NCBI RefSeq assembly: GCF_002803085.1
Contig: NZ_NNBJ01000005.1
Span: 124,001 to 188,000 of the forward strand
Source of the DNA: Streptomyces sp. CB01201
GTDB lineage: Bacteria > Actinomycetota > Actinomycetes > Streptomycetales > Streptomycetaceae
Direction: 5' to 3'
Length of the DNA: 64,000 nt
Below, piece after piece: positions 43,717-51,748 of this stretch (position 1 is the stretch's first letter; each line of letters starts with the position of its first letter). Below the pieces are notes generated by a model. It saw only the letters and a list, made by a program, of their open reading frames with translations, was not told the DNA's origin and did no database searches. The translations under genes were made by a program, and so were the position numbers.

Positions 43717-43765
43717 GAATGAACATTCTTGGTTGGGAGCTGACCAACCAAAGTCGGAAACCGAC
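43717..43765. promoter_or_regulatory. Three abutting inverted repeats upstream of the second sedolisin gene
   Basis: GAATG-AA-CATTC (43717-43728), TTGGTTGG-N7-CCAACCAA (43729-43751) and GTCGG-AAA-CCGAC (43753-43765) lie end to end in an AT-richer stretch about 125-170 bp before the protease start. Likely operator and promoter region. Confidence 0.5.
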
Positions 43766-43816
43766 AATTGAGTCACGGTGATGGCCGACGAACGACGCGA
43801 GCCCGGAAGCGGCAGA

Positions 43817-43852
43817 AGGGGCGCCGCCCGACCGGAGTCGGGCGGCGCCCCT
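43817..43852 (-). terminator. Hairpin terminator after the aldo/keto reductase gene
   Basis: AGGGGCGCCGCCCGAC (43817-43832) and GTCGGGCGGCGCCCCT (43837-43852) make a perfect 16-bp stem with loop CGGA, 57 bp beyond the reductase stop. Confidence 0.85.
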
Positions 43853-43908
43853 CTTGATGCGCTGCTCAGCGCTGCTCAGCACTGGTCCGTACTGATCAGC
43901 GCGGGTGC

Positions 43909-44745
43909 TCAGGCGCCGAGGTTGAACTCCGACGGGTTCGGACCCAGGCGCTTGCCCTCGTCGAGCGCGGCGAGCGCGGCCAGGTCGTCCGCGTCGAGCT
44001 CGAAGCCGAAGACGTCGATGTTCTCCTTGATGCGCGACGGCGTCACGGACTTCGGGATCACGACGTTGCCGATCTGGAGGTGCCAGCGCAGCACCACCTG
44101 GGCCGGGGTGCGGTCGTGCTTCCGCGCGATCGCGACCACGGTCGGAACCTCAAGGAGGCCTCGGCCCTGACCGAGCGGCGACCAGGCTTCGGTCGCGATG
44201 GAATGCTTGGCGTGCAGGGCGCGCGACTCCGTCTGCGCGAGCTGCGGGTGGAGCTCGATCTGATTGACGGCGGGGACCACCGAGGTCTCGCCGAGCAGCC
44301 GCTCCAGGTGCTCCGGCTGGAAGTTGGAGACGCCGACGGACCGGGCGCGGCCGTCCTTGAGGATCTTCTCGAACGCCTTGTACGTGTCGACGTACGCGTC
44401 CTTGGCCGGGACCGGCCAGTGGATCAGGTACAGGTCGACGTAGTCGAGGCCGAGCTTGTCGAGCGAGGCGTCGAAGGCGCGCAGCGTCGAGTCGTAACCC
44501 TGCTCCGAGTTCCAGAGCTTCGTCGTGATGAAGAGCTCTTCACGGGCTACCCCGGAGGCGGCGACGGCCTTGCCGGTGCCCCTCTCGTTCTCGTAGATCG
44601 CGGCGGTGTCGATGCTCCGGTACCCGGACTCGATGGCCGTGGCGACCGCCTTCGCGGCTTCGTCGTCCGGCACCTGCCAGACGCCGAAACCGAGTTGCGG
44701 CATTTCGACGCCGTTGTTGAGGGTGATGGAGGGGACCTTGCTCAC
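43909..44745 (-). CDS. Aldo/keto reductase
   Basis: A 278-aa NADPH-dependent reductase with the (beta/alpha)8 fold. GYRSIDTAAIYENERGTGKA carries the catalytic Asp/Tyr, LFITTKLWNSEQGYD the Lys, YLIHWPVP the His, and VVIPKSVTPSRIKENIDVFG the cofactor phosphate-binding motif. It resembles 2,5-diketogluconate reductase-type enzymes. GTG 44745 is preceded by AAGGAT at 9 nt. The frame is open well upstream but without family similarity. Confidence 0.9.
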   Translation of the reverse strand: MSKVPSITLNNGVEMPQLGFGVWQVPDDEAAKAVATAIESGYRSIDTAAIYENERGTGKAVAASGVAREELFITTKLWNSEQGYDSTLRAFDASLDKLGLDYVDLYLIHWPVPAKDAYVDTYKAFEKILKDGRARSVGVSNFQPEHLERLLGETSVVPAVNQIELHPQLAQTESRALHAKHSIATEAWSPLGQGRGLLEVPTVVAIARKHDRTPAQVVLRWHLQIGNVVIPKSVTPSRIKENIDVFGFELDADDLAALAALDEGKRLGPNPSEFNLGA

Positions 44746-45128
44746 GAGCGGTCGATCCTTACGTCGTCGGTTGGTACTCCCCAGGTCAACGAACGAGCGG
44801 AGCGTCGCATTCCCGACGAGCCGTCCGATTCGAGTCGCTCGGTGTCCGACCCTGGCCCAGGGAGTTTCTCTCCCGCGCCCCGCGCCCTTCCCTGCGCCGG
44901 GAACAGCGCCGCACGCGGTTCGCCCCTCCGGAGGGTGTGCGATGCCGACTGCGGTGGCCCTCCGATGCGGCTCCGGCCTTCTTGGCCCAGCTTGGTTCAG
45001 CTTGGTCCAAACCATTGACCGTGGCCCGACAAGACGTAACTCTAGGGCAGCTGTCTGAACGCTGAGCACCTATGTGAACCGCAGCTCTGGTCCCGCACGC
45101 TCAACTCGCGTGGAAGGAACCCCCCCCC
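44746..45128. other. Divergent intergenic region of reductase and chitinase genes
   Basis: 383 bp with no convincing gene. The right end contains the chitinase control region, including a 10-bp direct repeat (AGCTTGGTTC / AGCTTGGTCC) overlapping a DasR-like site. Nothing was recognised in the left 200 bp apart from the presumed reductase promoter. Confidence 0.6.
45003..45042 (+). promoter_or_regulatory. DasR-type operator and promoter of the chitinase gene
   Basis: TGGTCCAAACCA (45003-45014) matches 10 of 12 central bases of the DasR-responsive element consensus (TGGTCTAGACCA) and resembles the direct repeats of Streptomyces chitinase promoters. It abuts TTGACC (45015-45020), a good -35, with TAACTC (45037-45042) 16 bp later as a possible -10. 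The gene starts 86 bp downstream. Implies control by N-acetylglucosamine. Confidence 0.6.
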
Positions 45129-46157
45129 ATGAACGCTGACTTGTCCCCGCGCCGACTCGTCCCGGCGCTGACCGCTCTCGGCTGTCTGCTTCTGCCCCTG
45201 CTCGCCACGCCTCCCCAGGCCGCCGCCGCGCCTGCCGTTCCCACCGCGGAGGCCGCCCCGGCGGTGGCCGGCACGATGGCGGTCGCCCCGTACGAGTACC
45301 TCGGCTGGGGCAACCCGCAGAAGCCGACCGACGTGATGGCAGCTACCGGCGTCAAGTGGTTCACGCTGGCGTTCATCCTGTCCGACGGCGGCTGCAACCC
45401 GAAGTGGGACGGCTCGCGAGCCCTGACCGGCGGCTCGGATGAGAGCGCGATCAAATCCATTCGCGGGGCGGGCGGTGACGTGGTCGTCTCGGTCGGCGGC
45501 TGGAGCGGCAACAAGCTGGGCGAGAAGTGCTCCAGCGCCTCGGCACTCGCGGGCGCCTACCAGAAGGTGATCGACGCGTACCACCTCAAGGCGCTGGACA
45601 TCGATATCGAGGACACCGAGTTCTCCAACGCCACGGTGCGGCAGCGGGTGGTGAGCGCGCTCAAGATCGTCAAGACGAACAACCCCGGGATCGTCACATA
45701 CGTGACCATGGGTACCACCACGAACGGGCCCGACGGCAACGGCAAGGACCTCATCAACAAGGGAGCCGCCGCAGGTCTCGCCAATGACGGCTGGACGATC
45801 ATGCCCTTCGACTTCCAGGGCCACAGCGGCACCATGGGCTCGGTCACGGTGAGCGCTCTTGAGGGACTCAAGGCGGCCGTGAAGAGTGCCTATGGCTACA
45901 GCGACGACGCCGCCTACCGCCACATCGGTGTCTCCTCCATGAACGGCAAGACCGACGAGTCCGACGAGACCGTCTCCACGAACGACTTCCAGACCATCCT
46001 CGGCTATGCCAAACAGCACCACATAGCGCGCTTCACCTTCTGGGCGGTCAACCGGGACCGCCAGTGCGGCTCGGGCGGGGATGCCGGAAGTTCGTGCAGC
46101 GGGATCGGCCAGTCCCCGTATGCCTTCACCAAAATCGTTGCGCAGTACGCGGGTTGA
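45129..46157 (+). CDS. Secreted chitinase, glycoside hydrolase family 18
   Basis: A 342-aa chitinase. The signal peptide is LVPALTALGCLLLPLLATPP. The catalytic GH18 barrel contains DVVVSVGGWSGNKLGEKC and the active-site motif LKALDIDIEDTEFSN (Asp157, Asp159, Glu161). There is no binding module. It resembles Streptomyces ChiC/ChiD-type bacterial GH18 enzymes with FTFWAVNRDRQC near the end. A GGAAGGAA ribosome site is separated from the ATG by a run of nine or ten C. A DasR-like site upstream supports induction by chitin breakdown products. Confidence 0.9.
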   Translation: MNADLSPRRLVPALTALGCLLLPLLATPPQAAAAPAVPTAEAAPAVAGTMAVAPYEYLGWGNPQKPTDVMAATGVKWFTLAFILSDGGCNPKWDGSRALTGGSDESAIKSIRGAGGDVVVSVGGWSGNKLGEKCSSASALAGAYQKVIDAYHLKALDIDIEDTEFSNATVRQRVVSALKIVKTNNPGIVTYVTMGTTTNGPDGNGKDLINKGAAAGLANDGWTIMPFDFQGHSGTMGSVTVSALEGLKAAVKSAYGYSDDAAYRHIGVSSMNGKTDESDETVSTNDFQTILGYAKQHHIARFTFWAVNRDRQCGSGGDAGSSCSGIGQSPYAFTKIVAQYAG

Positions 46158-46165
46158 GGGAAACC

Positions 46166-46197
46166 GTGGGGGCGGGGTGCGTCCATCCTGCCCCCAC
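46166..46197 (+). terminator. Hairpin after the chitinase gene
   Basis: GTGGGGGC (46166-46173) and GCCCCCAC (46190-46197), 9 bp after the chitinase stop. The remaining 220 bp to the next gene shows nothing recognisable. Confidence 0.6.
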
Positions 46198-46417
46198 ACC
46201 CGTGATCCGGTTGCCGAGCCCGGTGCCGGGTGGGGCGCGGTGTGACGGGTGCTGCGCCGTGGGGCCGGATGGTGTGGCGAGGGCATCGGCAGCGGTCTGT
46301 GTGGTGTCCCTCGCGGTGTCTCGTTGCTTCGGTGTGGGGGAGCACTACGGAAACACTGTGGGGGTGGGGCAGGCGCACCTGTTGGCTGTTGGCTGTTGGC
46401 TGTCGGCGTGGTGGCGT

Positions 46418-47494
46418 CTAGGGGGTCAGGACGACCTTCCCGGCGACCGTGCCGGACTCGGCCAGTCGCAGCGCCTCGGCGGCGTGGACGAGCGGGAGTT
46501 GGGCGGCGACCTGGGCGGTGATGTCGCCGCGCTGGAGAGCGGCGAACACCTCGGTGAGGTCGGTGCGCAGCCGAGTCCGGAAGCGGTTCTTGGCCAGGGC
46601 CCGCCCGGCCCAGACGTTGAAGAAGTAGGCGTGGCGCCCATTGGGCAGGGAGTTCCACAGCCACACCCGGCCGAGCAGCTTGAGCACTGGCCACTGCTTG
46701 GAGCCGGAGTCGTCGCGGGTGGCGGCGCTGCCGTAGGAGACGAGGGTGCCGCCGGGAGCGAGAAGGCGCCAGGAGTCGACGATGCCGCGGCCGCCGACGT
46801 GGTCGAACACGGCGTGCACACCCTCGGGCGCGAGTGCGCGAATGCGCGCGGCGACGTCTTCATCGCGGTAGTCGACGGGGTCGACTCCCCGCTCGCGCAG
46901 GGCCTCGTGATGACGGCCGGAGGCCGTGCCGATCACGCGTGCGCCCGCGGCCAGGGCGAGCTGGACGAGGACCGAGCCGACTCCGCCGTTGGCGCCGTGC
47001 ACCACCACGGTCTGCCCCGCCCGGATCCGCGCCTTGCGGTGCAGCATCTGCCAGGCGGTGATGCCGTTGACGACCAGGGTCTCCGCCTCGGCCGCTGCCA
47101 CCCCTTCGGGTACTCGCACCACATCCGCCGCGTCGATCAGTATGTGGCTGGCCCACCCGCCGACCTTGAGCAGGGCGGCCACTCGGCTGTCGGCGAGTGT
47201 CGCGTCGACGCCCTCGCCGACCGCCACCACCGTGCCGACCGCGTCGTAGCCCGGCACGAAGGGGAACGGAGGCTGGTCGTAGTACCGCCCGCGGCGCATC
47301 TGCTGCTCGGCGAAGGAGACCCCGGTCGCCTCCATGCGGATGACCACCTGGCCCGGGCCGGCGGGGGGCACGACGCCGTATCGGATCTGGAGCCCCTCCG
47401 GCTCGACCCTGCCGGGCAGTACGACCTCGACGAGCCGTTCGGCCTTCGCGTTGTCCAGGGTGCTCGCGGTGCTCAAGCTGTCCACGGTGCTCAC
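46418..47494 (-). CDS. MDR-family (quinone oxidoreductase-like) NADPH oxidoreductase
   Basis: A 358-aa medium-chain dehydrogenase/reductase. The substrate domain has VVIRMEATGVSFAEQQMRRG and PFVPGYDAVGTVVAVGEGVD. The cofactor domain has the Gly motif TVVVHGANGGVGSVLVQLAL. Zinc-binding Cys residues are absent, as in quinone oxidoreductases and enoyl reductases. GTG 47494 is chosen because GGAGG lies 5 nt upstream; GTG 47506 is possible. The N-terminus begins with Ser/Thr-rich residues (STVDSLSTAST). Divergent from a TetR gene that probably controls it. Confidence 0.87.
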   Translation of the reverse strand: MSTVDSLSTASTLDNAKAERLVEVVLPGRVEPEGLQIRYGVVPPAGPGQVVIRMEATGVSFAEQQMRRGRYYDQPPFPFVPGYDAVGTVVAVGEGVDATLADSRVAALLKVGGWASHILIDAADVVRVPEGVAAAEAETLVVNGITAWQMLHRKARIRAGQTVVVHGANGGVGSVLVQLALAAGARVIGTASGRHHEALRERGVDPVDYRDEDVAARIRALAPEGVHAVFDHVGGRGIVDSWRLLAPGGTLVSYGSAATRDDSGSKQWPVLKLLGRVWLWNSLPNGRHAYFFNVWAGRALAKNRFRTRLRTDLTEVFAALQRGDITAQVAAQLPLVHAAEALRLAESGTVAGKVVLTP

Positions 47495-47506
47495 GGTGTC
47501 CTCCAC

Positions 47507-47632
47507 TGCTTCCCCGACGGTTATGGTTATGTGCTGTCGTGTTCGTTATAAGGTCTAACATACCCACGGGATGGGCGTCAATAACCTTGGTGATAGCCTC
47601 TAACTGGAGCTGGTGGCTGTGGTGGCGAGGAT
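47507..47632. promoter_or_regulatory. Divergent promoter region of the MDR/TetR pair
   Basis: An AT-richer 126-bp stretch with TAAGGT (about 47550) and ACCTTG (about 47584) in inverted orientation, and GTCTAAC / CTCTAAC repeated about 48 bp apart. A TetR dimer could bind here. No operator is certain. Confidence 0.4.
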
Positions 47633-47650
47633 GTGGAGAGGTGGCTGGTC

Positions 47651-48337
47651 GTGGCGGAAACGGGTGGCGGGGGTACCCCGCGGGAGCGGTATCGGGCCCA
47701 GGTGCGCGCGGAGATCAAGCAGCATGCGTGGGAGCAGATCGGCACGGCGGGCGCCTCCGCGTTGTCGCTGAACGCGATCGCGAAGCAGATGGGGCTGAGT
47801 GGTCCGGCGCTCTACCGGTATTTCGCGGGACGGGACGAACTGATCACCGAGTTGGTCCGGGACGCCTACCGCAGCTTGGCCGACACCCTGCGTGCGGTGG
47901 TCGACGGTAAGGCATCCGGAAAGGGCGCCCAGGGCGCGCCGCTCGCCCCCGACCTCGCCAAGCTCGCGCACGCGCTGCGCGGCTGGGCCCTGGAGGATCC
48001 CAACCGTTACTTCCTCGTCTACGGCACCCCCGTGCCGGGCTATCACGCGCCCGACGACACCACCGTCATCGCCGACGAGATCATGCGCATGCTCCTCGAC
48101 GCCTGCATGGCGCTCCCCGGGGATCGCGAACCGGCGCCCTTCGCGGCGCACCTCGCCGAACACCGGCAGTGGGGCGAGGGTCATCCCGCCCCGCCGGCCG
48201 TGCTCCACAAGGCGGTGACGTTCTGGACCCGGTTGCACGGCGTGCTGTCCCTGGAAGCCGCGGGCCACTTCAACGGAATGGGCTTCGACCCGGCCCGGCT
48301 CTTCGACGCCGAACTCGACGATCTCCTGAACGGCTAG
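47651..48337 (+). CDS. TetR-family transcriptional regulator
   Basis: A 228-aa repressor-type protein. The DNA-binding domain is residues 14-65, with the HTH SLNAIAKQMGLSGPALYRYF followed by AGRDELITELVRDAY. The ligand domain begins near SLADTLRAVVDG and includes GWALEDPNRYFLVYGTPVPG, typical of the TetR_C WHG group. GTG 47651 is preferred (GAGAGG about 11 nt upstream); GTG 47633 is an alternative. Divergent from the MDR oxidoreductase, the likely target. Confidence 0.88.
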   Translation: MAETGGGGTPRERYRAQVRAEIKQHAWEQIGTAGASALSLNAIAKQMGLSGPALYRYFAGRDELITELVRDAYRSLADTLRAVVDGKASGKGAQGAPLAPDLAKLAHALRGWALEDPNRYFLVYGTPVPGYHAPDDTTVIADEIMRMLLDACMALPGDREPAPFAAHLAEHRQWGEGHPAPPAVLHKAVTFWTRLHGVLSLEAAGHFNGMGFDPARLFDAELDDLLNG

Positions 48338-48460
48338 CCCAAATGGCTTGATTCCAGGTCGAGTTGAGGCACAGTCCTCGTTGGACTCGCCGCCGTCCGG
48401 CCCGGCCGCCTCATCCCCGTCAGGCCCCGCCGCCCCGGAGTGCCGCTCCGCCCCGCCGCC

Positions 48461-50284
48461 TCACCGGTACAGCGCGTCCACCTCGGCCTCATACGCCTCC
48501 TCGATCGCCCGGCGCTTCAGCTTCAGGGACGGGGTGAGCAGGCCGTGTTCCTCGGTGAACTGGTGGGCCAGTATGCGGAACGTACGGATCGATTCCGCCT
48601 GCGAGACCAGGGTGTTGGCGGCCACCACCGCGCGCCGCACCTCGGTCTCCAGGTCGGGGTCGCGGACCAGCTCGGACGGGGTGAGCGGGGGCTTGCCGCG
48701 CATGGCGAGCCAGTGGTCGATACCCTCCTGGTCGAGGGTGACCAGGGCCGCGATGTACGGGCGGTCGTTGCCGACCACGATGCACTGGGCGACCAGGGGA
48801 TGCGCCCGTACCCGTTCCTCCAGGGCGACCGGAGACACGCTCTTGCCGCCCGACGTCACCAGGATCTCCTTCTTGCGCCCGGTGATGGTGAGGTAGCCGT
48901 CCTCGTCCAGCGCGCCGATGTCCCCGGTGGACAGCCAGCCCTCCCTCAGCACCGCCTCGGTGGCCTTCGGCTCGTTGAGGTAGCCGGAGAAGATCTGTCC
49001 ACCGTGGACCCACACCTCTCCGTCGTCGGCGATGTGGACCGTGGTGCCCGGGATGGGCTGGCCGACCGTGCCGTACCGGGTGCGCTCGGGAGGGTTGGCG
49101 GTCGCGGCAGCCGTCGACTCGGTCAGACCGTAGCCCTCGTAGACCGTGACGCCGGCGCCCTCGAAGAACAGGCCGAGCCGGCGCCCCATACTGGAGCCGC
49201 CCGACATGGCGTGCCGCACCCGCCCGCCCATCGCCTCGCGGACTTTTCCGTACACCGTTTTCTCGAAGAACTGGTGTTGCATGCGCAGTGCCGCCGAGGG
49301 GCCGGGGCCGACGCCGAAGGCCTTCTGCTCCATGGCCTCCGCGTACTTGACCGCGATGTCCACGGCCTTGTCGAAGGGGCCGGTCTTCCCCTCGGCCTCG
49401 GCTCTGCGCCGGGCCGCGTTGAAGACCTTCTCGAAGATGTAGGGGACCGCGAGGATGAAGGTCGGCCGGAAGGACCGGAGGTCGGGGAGCAGCGCGGACG
49501 CGGAGAGGGCGGGCTGGTGCCCCAGTTTCACCCGGCCCCGGATCGCCGCGACCTCCACCATGCGCCCGAACACGTGGGCCAGCGGCAGGAAGAGGAGAGT
49601 GGACGCCTCGTCGCCGGGGCGGGAGTGGAACACCGGCTCCCAGCGGGAGATCAGCATGTCGGTCTCGAACATGAAGTTGGCGTGGGTGATCACACACCCT
49701 TTGGGGCGTCCTGTGGTGCCCGAGGTGTAGATGACGGTCGCCACCGACTCCGGCGTCACGGCCCGCCGGTGGCGGTGCACCACCTCGTCGTCGATGGACC
49801 CGCCCAGACCGAGCAGCCCTTCCAGCGCCCCGGTGTCCAACTGCCACAGCCGTTTCAGGTGGGGGAGGCGATCGACGACCGAGCCGATCGTCATCGAATG
49901 GTCCTCGTGCTCCACCACACAGGCCGTGGCCTCGGAGTCGTGCAGCATCCAGAAGACCTGCTCGGCGGAGGACGTCGGATAGATCGGGACCGACTGGGCG
50001 CCGATGGTCCACAGGGCGAAGTCGAAGAGTGTCCACTCGTACCGGGTGCGAGCCATGATCGCGACCCGGTCCCCGAAGCGCACACCATCCGCGATCAGCC
50101 CCTTGGCGAGGGCGAACACCTGGTCCCGGAACTGGGCCGAGGTCACGTCCTGCCAGTGCCCCGCTCCGTCCTTGCGGCAGAGGGCGATGCGTCGCGGGTC
50201 GTCCAGGGCATGGTCGAAGACGGCGTCCGCCAGTCCGCCGACCTGAGGCGCCGCGTCCATGGGTGGGACCGTGAACTCGCGCAA
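48461..50284 (-). CDS. Long-chain fatty-acid-CoA ligase (AMP-forming)
   Basis: A 607-aa adenylate-forming enzyme. VATVIYTSGTTGRPKGCVIT is the phosphate-binding loop, VTVYEGYGLTESTAAATANP the A5 motif, GWLSTGDIGALDEDGYLTIT the A7/A8 hinge, and GRKKEILVTSGGKSVSP and LTPSLKLKRRAIEE the C-terminal motifs with the catalytic Lys. It activates fatty acids to acyl-CoA. The start is set at TTG 50284, just after GGAGGGAGGCAGG. The in-frame GTG at 50311 lies upstream of that site and would place it inside the gene. Confidence 0.9.
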   Translation of the reverse strand: MREFTVPPMDAAPQVGGLADAVFDHALDDPRRIALCRKDGAGHWQDVTSAQFRDQVFALAKGLIADGVRFGDRVAIMARTRYEWTLFDFALWTIGAQSVPIYPTSSAEQVFWMLHDSEATACVVEHEDHSMTIGSVVDRLPHLKRLWQLDTGALEGLLGLGGSIDDEVVHRHRRAVTPESVATVIYTSGTTGRPKGCVITHANFMFETDMLISRWEPVFHSRPGDEASTLLFLPLAHVFGRMVEVAAIRGRVKLGHQPALSASALLPDLRSFRPTFILAVPYIFEKVFNAARRRAEAEGKTGPFDKAVDIAVKYAEAMEQKAFGVGPGPSAALRMQHQFFEKTVYGKVREAMGGRVRHAMSGGSSMGRRLGLFFEGAGVTVYEGYGLTESTAAATANPPERTRYGTVGQPIPGTTVHIADDGEVWVHGGQIFSGYLNEPKATEAVLREGWLSTGDIGALDEDGYLTITGRKKEILVTSGGKSVSPVALEERVRAHPLVAQCIVVGNDRPYIAALVTLDQEGIDHWLAMRGKPPLTPSELVRDPDLETEVRRAVVAANTLVSQAESIRTFRILAHQFTEEHGLLTPSLKLKRRAIEEAYEAEVDALYR

Positions 50285-50560
50285 TGACCTGCCTCCCTCC
50301 GGGGTGGCCACTCCCGGTGGCGCTCCGCACAGCGCGGTGACCGTACCCCACGGGCAAGTGCGGTGGCAGGGGTCTTCTGTAAGTCGAGACGTACGGCGTC
50401 TTCACAGGTCAGAGGCCGAAACAGGCCCACATGGGGACTGCTCGGGCGCTCAGCTGACTCAAAGGCAGGCTCTGCGCAAGGCAATCTCCACGGAATCTGT
50501 ACGCTCCGGTCACCCTCGGCCCACGGCTGCACCGTGTTTGGTCCGGACCACGCTCCGTGG

Positions 50561-50574
50561 TGAGAGCGCTCTCA
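50561..50574. repeat. AGCGCT-centred palindrome
   Basis: TGAGAGCGCTCTCA, a perfect 14-bp palindrome in the 309-bp region between the acyl-CoA ligase start and the LysR gene end. The rest of this region shows only the presumed ligase promoter. Confidence 0.7.
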
Positions 50575-50593
50575 GACGGGACCTGCCCTGCGG

Positions 50594-51469
50594 TCAGCCC
50601 GTCCCGCGCCCCCGGTGCAGCCGGTCGCCGCCCGCCAGGATCGCCGAGGCCAGCGCGCCCGCGGCCTCCTGCGCGGCCGAGCCCCTCCGATTGTGCAGCA
50701 GGACGAAGTCGACGCCGCCGAGGTCCGGCAGACCCGCCCGGGGCGGCAGCGGGTCGAGGCCGGGCGGGATCAGGCCACGGGTGTGGGCCATCACGCCGAG
50801 GCCGGCCCGGGCCGCCGCGATCAGACCGCTGAGGCTGCCGCTCGTACAGGCGATGCGCCAGGAGCGACCGTGCTCCTCCAGGACTTCCAGCGCCCGTGCC
50901 CGGGTGATGCCGGGCGGCGGGAACAGGATCAGCGGTACCGGGCGCTCCGCGTCGAGGCGCAGGCCCGGCGCCCCGATCCAGCACAGCTCGTCCGTCCACA
51001 CCAGTTCGCCGTGGCTGTCGCCGTCCCGCCGCTTGGCGAGCACGAGGTCGAGGCGGCCCGCTTCCAGCCGCCGGTGCAGGGTGCCGGACAGTTCGACCGT
51101 CAGCTCCAGATCGACCTCGGGGTGGTCGCGACGGAAGGACTGGAGGATCTCCGGCAGCCGGGTCAGGACGAAGTCCTCGGAGGCGCCGAACCGCAGCCGG
51201 CCGCGCAGCCGCGTCCCGGTGAAGTAGTTGGCGGCCCGTTCGTGCGCGGCCAGGATCGTCCGGGCGAAGCCCAGCATCGCCTCGCCGTCCTCCGTCAGCC
51301 GCACGCTGTGCGTGTCGCGGCTGAAGAGGAGCCGCCCGGCAGCGTCCTCCAGGCGGCGCACATGCTGGCTCACCGTCGACTGCCGCAGCCCGAGCCGCTG
51401 TGCGGCCTGCGTGAAGTTCAAGGTCTGCGCGACGGCGAGGAACGTCCGCAGCTGGGTGGCGTCGTACAT
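50594..51469 (-). CDS. LysR-family transcriptional regulator
   Basis: A 291-aa regulator. The N-terminal winged helix is LRTFLAVAQTLNFTQAAQRL and GLRQSTVSQHVRRLEDAAGR. The substrate-binding domain starts near GRLRFGASEDFVLTRLPEIL, with DLVLAKRRDGDSHGELVWTD. Divergent from the sodium-symporter-family gene. The 279 bp between them hold a 28-bp tandem repeat. LysR proteins usually control the divergent gene. GGAGGG lies unusually close (1 nt) to the ATG. Confidence 0.9.
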   Translation of the reverse strand: MYDATQLRTFLAVAQTLNFTQAAQRLGLRQSTVSQHVRRLEDAAGRLLFSRDTHSVRLTEDGEAMLGFARTILAAHERAANYFTGTRLRGRLRFGASEDFVLTRLPEILQSFRRDHPEVDLELTVELSGTLHRRLEAGRLDLVLAKRRDGDSHGELVWTDELCWIGAPGLRLDAERPVPLILFPPPGITRARALEVLEEHGRSWRIACTSGSLSGLIAAARAGLGVMAHTRGLIPPGLDPLPPRAGLPDLGGVDFVLLHNRRGSAAQEAAGALASAILAGGDRLHRGRGTG

Positions 51470-51617
51470 CCCTCCACGCTAGCGCTGCCCATCGTGGAAC
51501 GTGATGACAGTGAGAGTGGTGTACGGGATTCCCGATAGGAGGGGCCGGGAGGACCATGGAGACGGCACGCGTACGTACATGGGGAGCCGACGCCGACCGA
51601 GCTCGTAGACGCGCCCC

Positions 51618-51745
51618 GAGCACGTAAGCAACGCATAGACATCCCGAGCAGGTAAGCAACGCGCGCACACCCTGAGCACGTAAGCAACACCCAGACACCC
51701 CGAGCACGTAAGCAACATGCAGACATCCCGAGCACGTAAGTGGAG
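51618..51745. repeat. 28-bp tandem repeat array upstream of the symporter gene
   Basis: Units start at 51618, 51646, 51674, 51702 and 51730, exactly 28 bp apart. Each begins GAGCACGTAAGCAAC (GAGCAGGTAAG in the second) and ends GACAYCCC or similar. The fifth unit is cut short as it runs into the ribosome site GTGGAG and ATG of the symporter gene. The sequence is unrelated to the other 28-bp array at 39471-39582. Confidence 0.95.
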
Positions 51746-51748
51746 CAC

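Noticed and set aside
51618-51745. CRISPR array
   Set aside because: Units are contiguous direct repeats without spacers, and no cas genes are present.
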